From Pseudomonadales bacterium (GTDB lineage Bacteria > Pseudomonadota > Gammaproteobacteria > Pseudomonadales > Azotimanducaceae), in NCBI GenBank assembly GCA_022827245.1, contig JAJDTI010000108.1:1-44759 (forward strand): a stretch of 44,759 bases of DNA, given 5' to 3'. Under the pieces are notes generated by a model that saw only the letters and a program-made list of their open reading frames with translations, searched no databases and was not told where the DNA came from. Shown here piece by piece: positions 39,060 through 44,759 of the stretch (positions are counted from its first letter, which is position 1; each line of letters opens with the position of its first letter). Position numbers and translations under genes: made by a program.

Positions 39060-39740
39060 CTACGACCGCGCGGACCCGGGGTGGCGTACGTCCCGCCCCC
39101 GGATCACGTAGACGATGTACTCGCTGATGTTCTTGGCGTGGTCGCCGATGCGTTCCAGCGCCCGGGCCGTCCAGACGGTGTTCACCGCGCGCTGCACGAA
39201 GTCCGACTGCTCGTCGATCTCGCGCAGCAGCGCGCGGTCGACGGCCGCGAAGCCGTCGTCGACCTCGGCATCCGCGGCGATGACCTCGTAGGCGGCGTCG
39301 AGGTCGAGCCGGGCGAAGGCGTCGAGGGTGGTGGTCAGCATGCGGATGACGATGTCCCGCATGTGCTGGATGCCGATGTAGCCGTTGTCGGGGATCGGGA
39401 AGGTGGCTACCTGCTCGGTCATCCTGGCGATCTTGCAGGCCTCGTCGCCGACCCGTTCGAGGTCGGTCCCGGCCTTCATGATGCTGATCAGCAGCCGCAG
39501 GTCCCTGGCGGCGGGCTGCCGCCGCGCGATGATGTGCACGCACTCGTCGTCGAGGGCGAGTTCGAGCCGGTTCACGTCGGTCTCCAGCGTGAACACTTCC
39601 GCGGCGAGGCCGGTGTCGTGGGTGACGAAGGCGCGCGCCGCGGACCGCAACTGGCGCTCGACGAGCCCGCCCATCTCCATCAGGAGGCGGTTCAGCGACT
39701 CCAGTTCGCTGTCGTATTGCTCCGAGATGTGCCGGCTCAT
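39060..39740 (-). CDS. phoU: Phosphate transport system regulator PhoU
   Basis: This 226-residue all-helical protein signals phosphate status from the Pst transporter to the PhoR kinase. It has the two symmetric three-helix PhoU repeats (about 10-105 and 115-215) with the metal-binding E/DxxxD motifs in [14 protein letters not shown] and [17 protein letters not shown] 39740 overlaps the pstB stop (ATGA). It is last in the pst operon, the usual place. No phoB or phoR is in the window. Confidence 0.96.
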   Translation of the reverse strand: MSRHISEQYDSELESLNRLLMEMGGLVERQLRSAARAFVTHDTGLAAEVFTLETDVNRLELALDDECVHIIARRQPAARDLRLLISIMKAGTDLERVGDEACKIARMTEQVATFPIPDNGYIGIQHMRDIVIRMLTTTLDAFARLDLDAAYEVIAADAEVDDGFAAVDRALLREIDEQSDFVQRAVNTVWTARALERIGDHAKNISEYIVYVIRGRDVRHPGSARS

Positions 39741-40618
39741 CCGTAGCGGCCCGTGATGTAGTCCTCGGTCTGCTGCTTCGCGGGGTTGAGGAACATGCCG
39801 TCCGTGTTGCCGAACTCCACGAGTTCGCCCATGTAGAGAAACGCCGTGTAGTCTGACACGCGCGCCGCCTGTTGCATGTTGTGGGTGACGATGGCGATCG
39901 TGTACTCCGCGCCGAGCTGGTGGATCAGCTCCTCGATGCGGAGCGTCGAGATGGGATCCAGCGCCGACGCCGGCTCGTCGAGCAGGAGGACGTCGGGGCG
40001 CACGGCGATGGCGCGCGCGATCATCAGCCGCTGCTGCTGGCCCCCGGACAACTCGAGCGCCGTCTCGTTGAGCCGGTCGCGGACCTCGTCCCAGAGCGCG
40101 GCGCTCTTCAGGCTCCACTCGACCCGGTCGTCCATCTCCGACCTGGCAATGCCGCGTTGCAGCCGCAGGCCGTAGGCGACGTTCTCGTACACCGACTTCG
40201 GGAACGGGTTCGGCTGCTGGAAGACCATGCCCACGCGGCGGCGCAGGTCCGCGACGTCGACCCCCCGACGGTAGATGTCCATCCCGTTCAGGGTCACCGA
40301 GCCCGACACCCGGACGCCGTCGATCAGGTCGTTCAGGCGGTTGAGACAGCGCAGCAGCGTGGACTTGCCGCAGCCCGACGGCCCGATGAAGGCGGTCACC
40401 CTGCGCCGCGGGATGGTGAGGGAAACGTGGCTGAGCGCGGGCACGCCGCCGTAGGAGAGCGAGAGGTCACGTACCTCCAGGCAGGGCGTCTCGCGTTCGG
40501 GGGACGCCGGGGCGCCGTCGACCCCTCCGGCCGCCGGGCCATCGGACGCCGCCCGGTCGTTACCGGGGTCCTTCCGTTCCGTTGCCACTGTCGCCGCTCC
40601 TGCCGGCTGCGGGGTCAT
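39737..40618 (-). CDS. pstB: Phosphate ABC transporter ATPase
   Basis: This 293-residue ATPase energizes phosphate import. It carries Walker [10 protein letters not shown], the Q-loop [16 protein letters not shown] (a PstB hallmark), signature LSGGQQQR and Walker [17 protein letters not shown]. An N-terminal extension of about 45 residues, rich in Ala, Pro and Gly, precedes the core [13 protein letters not shown] and may be partly untranslated if a later start is used. The ATG at 40618 was preferred because it overlaps the pstA stop (ATGA), as at the other junctions of this operon. Confidence 0.96.
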   Translation of the reverse strand: MTPQPAGAATVATERKDPGNDRAASDGPAAGGVDGAPASPERETPCLEVRDLSLSYGGVPALSHVSLTIPRRRVTAFIGPSGCGKSTLLRCLNRLNDLIDGVRVSGSVTLNGMDIYRRGVDVADLRRRVGMVFQQPNPFPKSVYENVAYGLRLQRGIARSEMDDRVEWSLKSAALWDEVRDRLNETALELSGGQQQRLMIARAIAVRPDVLLLDEPASALDPISTLRIEELIHQLGAEYTIAIVTHNMQQAARVSDYTAFLYMGELVEFGNTDGMFLNPAKQQTEDYITGRYG

Positions 40619-42273
40619 CCCTCGATGAACCGGTAGCGTCCCTCGAGACGGTTCCGGAGCATGATCGCGGTGAGGTTCAGGACCACAATGATCCCGATCA
40701 ATAGTAGCGCCGTCGCATAGACGAGGGGACGCGCGGCCTCCACGTTGGGGCTCTGGAAACCCACGTCGTAGATGTGGAAGCCGAGGTGCATGAACTTCCG
40801 CTCGAGATGAATGAACGGGGGATTGCCGTCCACCGGCAGCGCGGGCGCGAGCTTCACGACGCCGACCAGCATCAGCGGGGCGACCTCGCCCGCGGCCCGC
40901 GCCACCGCGAGGATGACCCCGGTGAGGATGGACGGGCTCGCGACCGGCAGGATGATCCGGAACAGCGTCTCGGCCTTCGTCGCCCCGAGGGCCAGGCTGC
41001 CTTCGCGGATCGCCCGCGGAATCCGGGCGAGCCCTTCTTCCGTGGAAACGATGACCACGGGCACGGTCAGCAGGGCGAGCGTCAGGGAGGCCCAGACGAG
41101 GCCTGGCGTCCCGAAGGTCGGGGCCGGGCGGGCTTCGGGGTAGAACAGGTCGTCCAGCGTGCCCCCGACCAGGTAGACGAAGAAGCCGAGGCCGAACACC
41201 CCGTAGACGATGCCTGGCACGCCGGCGAGATTGTTCACGGCGATCCGGATCAGCCGGACGAGCGCGCCCTGGCGCGCGTACTCGTGCAGGTACACGGCGG
41301 CGATCACGCCGAAAGGCGTGACGAGGACGGACATGATCAGGACCATCATGACCGTCCCGAAGATGGCCGGAAACACGCCGCCCTCCGTGTTCGCCTCGCG
41401 GGGTTCTTCCGACAGGAAGTCCCACAGGCTCGCCATGTAGTGGGTGATCTGCTCGACGCGTGACATCGCGTTCGGCCGCCAGGCGCGCAGCACGTCCCGC
41501 AGTTCGATCCGCACGCGGCGACCGTCCATGATCTCGACCTCGACGGCATCGCGCTCGAGGGCTCGGACGAGGTCCATCAGGCGCGCCTCGACGCGCGTGT
41601 ATTCCTCGTTCAGCGACCGCTCCCGCCAGTCGAGGTCGAAGCCGGCCCCGTCGAGCGCGCGCCGCCTCCGTTCGAGCCGGAGCTCCTCGAGTTCGTAGTT
41701 GATGGAGTCGATCGTGGAAGCCTGCAGGTCGGCGATCTCCTCCCGCAGGGCCGCGACCCGGGCGAGGCGTTGCTGTAGCGCCGTCCAGGCCTGCGCATCC
41801 GAACCGTGGACCACCCGGTCCTCGTGCTCGAAGATCCCCCGGAGCCTGCCGTAGGCGTTGCCCCACTCCATCCGCTCGAACACGACCAGGTCCGCCGGGC
41901 GGCGTTCCGAGACGATGGCGGCGCGGTCCAGCCAGCGGAAGTCCGGCGCGTTCACCCTGCGGTTGCCGGTCTTGATGAGGCGGCGTTCCACGGGCGTTCC
42001 GGAGCCGGGGTCAGGGAGCAGTTCGGGGTCGGCGAACTCGATTCCGGCGAGTTCCCCGATCACGGACGCGCGGCCGGTGCCGTCGTCGTGGACGATCTCC
42101 AGCACTTCCGCCGGCCAGAAGTGCGCGAGTCCGCGGGCGGCGATGAGTCCCACCAGCCCGAGCACGGCGGCGACGGAGAGTCCGACCGCGCCGGCGTTCA
42201 GCCACACCCAGGGTGCGCCGGACGTCCACCAGGACGTGCGCCGCGTGTCGGGAGCGGGCATGACGTCGCTCAT
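40615..42273 (-). CDS. pstA: Phosphate ABC transporter permease PstA, long form
   Basis: This 552-residue permease compares with about 296 residues in E. coli. After the first membrane segment (about 24-50) comes a ~220-residue periplasmic insertion with a predicted coiled coil (about 130-225, Glu/Arg/Leu-rich heptads). The binding-protein-dependent permease core follows (about 290-552), with the EAA-type loop [16 protein letters not shown]. Long PstA proteins of this kind occur in Pseudomonas-like gammaproteobacteria. ATG 42273 was chosen because the longer frame to 42375 runs through direct repeats. Confidence 0.94.
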   Translation of the reverse strand: MSDVMPAPDTRRTSWWTSGAPWVWLNAGAVGLSVAAVLGLVGLIAARGLAHFWPAEVLEIVHDDGTGRASVIGELAGIEFADPELLPDPGSGTPVERRLIKTGNRRVNAPDFRWLDRAAIVSERRPADLVVFERMEWGNAYGRLRGIFEHEDRVVHGSDAQAWTALQQRLARVAALREEIADLQASTIDSINYELEELRLERRRRALDGAGFDLDWRERSLNEEYTRVEARLMDLVRALERDAVEVEIMDGRRVRIELRDVLRAWRPNAMSRVEQITHYMASLWDFLSEEPREANTEGGVFPAIFGTVMMVLIMSVLVTPFGVIAAVYLHEYARQGALVRLIRIAVNNLAGVPGIVYGVFGLGFFVYLVGGTLDDLFYPEARPAPTFGTPGLVWASLTLALLTVPVVIVSTEEGLARIPRAIREGSLALGATKAETLFRIILPVASPSILTGVILAVARAAGEVAPLMLVGVVKLAPALPVDGNPPFIHLERKFMHLGFHIYDVGFQSPNVEAARPLVYATALLLIGIIVVLNLTAIMLRNRLEGRYRFIEG

Positions 42274-42276
42274 GCT

Positions 42277-42435
42277 CTGGCGCCGGTCACTACATTCCCT
42301 CCGGTCACGGCGTCTCCTCCTAAAGCGCCCCGGAGCCGCCCCCGCGGCGCGGGTTCGCCTCCGGCCCAGCCCCACCGGCCTCCAGGAGACGCCCTGGCTC
42401 CGGTCACTGCGTTCCCTCCGTCCACTGCGTCTCCT
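42277..42435. repeat. Pair of 42-bp direct repeats between pstA and pstC
   Basis: 42277-42318 and 42394-42435 match at 36 of 42 positions. Both contain CCGGTCACT and end in GCGTCTCCT. The 75-bp centre includes a G+C-rich inverted repeat. The right copy covers the pstC stop codon and the left copy ends just before the pstA start, so the repeats occupy the whole 160-nt gap. Confidence 0.85.
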
Positions 42436-44644
42436 AGAGGTTCGCGTAGCGGACGCGCAGCCGCTGCCGCACCACCTCGGCGGCGGTGTTGAAGACGAAG
42501 GTGATGACGAACAGCACGAGCGCGGACAGGAAGAGGATCCGGTAGTGCGTGCTGCCGACCTGGGACTCCGGCAGCTCGATGGCGATGTTGGCGGCGAGCG
42601 TCCGCATGCCCTCGAACAGGTTGAAATCCATCAGCGGCGTGTTGCCGGTCGCCATCAGCACGATCATCGTTTCGCCGACCGCGCGTCCGAACCCGATCAT
42701 CGACGCCGAGAAGATCCCGGGGCTCGCGGTCGGTATCACGACCCGGACCACGGTCTGCCAGGGCGTGGCGCCCAGCGCCAGCGAGCCCGTGGCCAGGTGG
42801 CGCGGCACGCCGTGAATGGCGTCCTCCGAGAGGGCGAAGATCGTCGGGATCACGGCGATGCCTATGGCCACGCCGACGATCAGCGCGTTGCGCTGGTCGT
42901 ACTCGAGCCCGAATGCCGACCGGAACCAGCGTTGCGCGTCGCCGTCGAACAGCGCGTCCTCGAGCGGGGCGTCGAACGCGAACACGGCCCAGACGACGCC
43001 GGCGATGACCGGAACGACGAGGGCGGCCGCCCAGCCGTCCAGCGGCCGGGTGACGCGCGCCGGCAACAGGTGCCAGAGCCACGCAAAGAGCAGTATCCCG
43101 CCCGGTACGGCGAGGAAGCTCACCAGGGTCGCGGACAGGTGCGCCTCGACGAGCGGAGCGAGCCAGAGCCCTGCCAGGAAGCCGAGGATCACCGTGGGCA
43201 GCGCCGCCATCATCTCGATGCCGGGCTTGACCCAGCGGCGCATCGCGGGGGCCATGAAGTAGGCGGTGTAGACCGCGCTCATCACCGCGACGGGGGCTGC
43301 GAAGAGCATGGCGTAGAAGGCCGCCTTCAGCGTGCCGAAGAGCAGGGGCGCCAGGGAGAACTTCGGTTCGAACTCGGTCTCGGCGGAGGAGCTCTGCCAG
43401 CTCCGCACGGGCCGTTCGTAGCCTTCGTAGTGCACCCCTTGCCAGAGCGTCGAGAACGAGACCTCGGGGTGCGGGTTGGTGACCGCGAAGGCGTGCAGCA
43501 TGCCGTCCGCCGACACCAGGTAGGCGCGGTCCCCACGCGGCGAGAACGCGCCGATGCGTACCGCGGAGTGTGCGCCGAGGGCGGCGTCGAGGGTGGCGAG
43601 GCGACGGGCGGATGTGGCGTGGGCCAGGTGCAGCGCACCGTTTTCGTCGAATGCGAGGAAGCCCTTGCGCCGCGCTTCCGCGACCAGGAGCGTCACCGGT
43701 GCGGGGAAGTCGAACGTGCGCGCATCGACCAGTCGCGCTTGCGCGCCGCTCCCGGCGAGGAACCACTGCGTCAGCCTCCCGGCATCGTCTGCCGCCAGGA
43801 ACGATACGCGTCCGAGGAGGGGCGCGACGGCTGTCATCGCGTGCCCGGAAGGCACCAGGGGGGCGGCCAGAATCTGCCGGGGGGACCCTGGCGCGGACAC
43901 GTCGTACACGGTCATGGCCCCGCCCGTCGAGGTCACATGGAGCGTCCTGCCGCGGGGGCCGAAGTCGATCCGCGCGACGGGGCGACCGGGGCCGATGCGG
44001 CCGGTTCCGGCCGGCTCGAGTCCGCCGCCTTCGCCGGGCGCGCCGAAGGCGGACAGGTGTATCGCTCCCGCGACATCGACGAGGGCGACGCGCAGCCGCG
44101 CCTCGTCGCGGTGCACGTCGAATGCCGTACTCGGCTGCACGGGGAAGGCGAGGGGCTCGCCTTCGAAGAGCGCGTCCACGCCATGGCCGAGGGGTCCGTC
44201 GGCGAGGCGGGCGCTGCCGGGCGAACGCCCGGAGGCAAGGCGTACGAACCGCATCCGCCCGTCCGCGGCAAGCACGGCGTACGTGTCTCGCGTGGCGGCG
44301 ACTGGCCGGGCCGCCACCAGGCGCCCGCCCGGAAGCTGGACCGTGTCGAGTACGACGCCGGTGTCGGGATCGATGAAGTGCACGACCCCGGCGGCGTCCA
44401 TCGCATGCAGGGCCCCGGCGCCGTCGTCGACCCCCAGCGCGAGGATGTCCGCGGAAGGCAGGGCCGTTCCGGGGAGCCGCTCGATGGCCGCGCCCTGCAG
44501 CAGCGGCGCCGCAACCCACACCAGGAAGAAGAAGATGAGGGCGATGGCGGCGACGACGGCGGCGCCGCCAAGTCCCACGATGCGCCGCGTGACCACGTCC
44601 ACGAACCGTCGCCGACGTGCCAGCCTGGAACCTTCCGTCACCAC
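42434..44644 (-). CDS. pstC: Phosphate ABC transporter permease PstC with propeller-like periplasmic insertion
   Basis: This 736-residue permease compares with about 319 residues in E. coli. An N-terminal membrane helix (about 23-49) is followed by a ~340-residue periplasmic region (about 60-400). That region consists of repeated four-strand units ending in patterns like GVVHFIDPDTG, GRMRFVRL, GAIHLSAFG, GAMTVYDV, GRLTQWFL, GALHLAHA and GMLHAFAV, as in a beta-propeller. The permease core (about 425-736) has six membrane segments and the loop ALGATPWQTVVRVVIP. Start at one of two adjacent GTG codons (44644 or 44641). It is the first gene of the operon here; pstS is not in the window. Confidence 0.93.
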   Translation of the reverse strand: MVTEGSRLARRRRFVDVVTRRIVGLGGAAVVAAIALIFFFLVWVAAPLLQGAAIERLPGTALPSADILALGVDDGAGALHAMDAAGVVHFIDPDTGVVLDTVQLPGGRLVAARPVAATRDTYAVLAADGRMRFVRLASGRSPGSARLADGPLGHGVDALFEGEPLAFPVQPSTAFDVHRDEARLRVALVDVAGAIHLSAFGAPGEGGGLEPAGTGRIGPGRPVARIDFGPRGRTLHVTSTGGAMTVYDVSAPGSPRQILAAPLVPSGHAMTAVAPLLGRVSFLAADDAGRLTQWFLAGSGAQARLVDARTFDFPAPVTLLVAEARRKGFLAFDENGALHLAHATSARRLATLDAALGAHSAVRIGAFSPRGDRAYLVSADGMLHAFAVTNPHPEVSFSTLWQGVHYEGYERPVRSWQSSSAETEFEPKFSLAPLLFGTLKAAFYAMLFAAPVAVMSAVYTAYFMAPAMRRWVKPGIEMMAALPTVILGFLAGLWLAPLVEAHLSATLVSFLAVPGGILLFAWLWHLLPARVTRPLDGWAAALVVPVIAGVVWAVFAFDAPLEDALFDGDAQRWFRSAFGLEYDQRNALIVGVAIGIAVIPTIFALSEDAIHGVPRHLATGSLALGATPWQTVVRVVIPTASPGIFSASMIGFGRAVGETMIVLMATGNTPLMDFNLFEGMRTLAANIAIELPESQVGSTHYRILFLSALVLFVITFVFNTAAEVVRQRLRVRYANL

Positions 44645-44704
44645 TAGTGTCGTGTCACGTGTGTTCTGTCGCTTCAGAGTTCGCCCTGCGCGTCAATGCA
44701 AGGC

Positions 44705-44744
44705 GTGGTCCGCAGGGAATATCGGGCATATTGGCAAGGACCAC
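44705..44744. other. Nested inverted repeat upstream of pstC
   Basis: GTGGTCC (44705-44711) pairs with GGACCAC (44738-44744), and inside it AATAT (44718-44722) pairs with ATATT (44728-44732) around CGGGC. It lies about 60 nt upstream of the pstC start in an A+T-richer patch. It may be a terminator of a gene beyond the edge or an operator. The remaining part of 44645-44759 shows no convincing PhoB box and no gene. Confidence 0.5.
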
Positions 44745-44759
44745 AACGCGGCAGTGGCG

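Noticed and set aside
41858..44647. Plus-strand open frame of about 929 codons opposite pstA/pstC
   Set aside because: Runs across the pstA-pstC gap with no recognisable fold and low-complexity Arg/Gly/Glu composition.
44645..44704. PhoB box in front of pstC
   Set aside because: TGTCA and TGTCG copies are 14 bp apart rather than 11, and do not align with a promoter.

Overview
The window is about 70 % G+C, gene-dense chromosomal DNA from a Gammaproteobacterium. Lol lipoprotein sorting, lipid A flippase/kinase, CMP-KDO synthase and ExbB/ExbD genes show a diderm LPS-type envelope. From memory of reference genomes, the order lol - DUF2062 - comEC - exbBD - lpxK - kdsB - murB - rne - rluC - maf - yceD - rpmF - plsX - fabD - fabG - acpP - fabF - mltG - tmk - holB - pilZ follows the Pseudomonas arrangement. 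No genus can be named from the sequence alone. No tRNA, rRNA, CRISPR array, transposase or phage gene was seen.

Region 1 (1-13206), envelope and DNA uptake: the 3' part of lolC, then lolD and lolE; a DUF2062 membrane gene on the opposite strand; comEC; and a tight operon exbB-exbD-[msbA-lpxK]-kdsB. MsbA (lipid A flippase) and LpxK (lipid A 4'-kinase) are one 957-residue protein, the clearest oddity of the window. An SDR on the minus strand and an AlkB-type dioxygenase sit before murB.

Region 2 (13207-26628), RNA processing and lipid synthesis: murB and rne converge on a strongly structured intergenic segment. rne has a near-consensus promoter about 560 nt upstream, giving a long leader as in other RNase E genes. 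rluC, maf, yceD, rpmF, plsX, fabD, fabG, acpP, fabF, mltG, tmk, holB and pilZ follow in conserved order. plsX has no usual start codon in front of its conserved N-terminus, fabH and pabC are absent from the cluster, and holB lacks the zinc module.

Region 3 (26629-39043), accessory metabolism: synteny stops after pilZ. There is a dipeptidyl peptidase IV/prolidase pair on the minus strand, then a three-subunit molybdenum hydroxylase with a MoaD/ThiS-like protein and a PfkB sugar kinase. After a 120-bp-period repeat block comes an operon with a luciferase-like flavin monooxygenase, an alpha/beta hydrolase and a HAD protein, divergent from an SDR dehydrogenase. This looks like catabolic cargo with unknown substrates.

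Region 4 (39060-44759), phosphate uptake: pstC-pstA-pstB-phoU on the minus strand. PstC carries a long periplasmic propeller-like insertion and PstA a coiled-coil insertion. pstS would lie beyond the right edge, if linked.

Many genes overlap by 4 nt (ATGA, GTGA, TTGA), indicating long translationally coupled operons. Several genes have a -10-like hexamer only 6-10 nt before the start codon and no Shine-Dalgarno sequence, suggesting leaderless transcripts.
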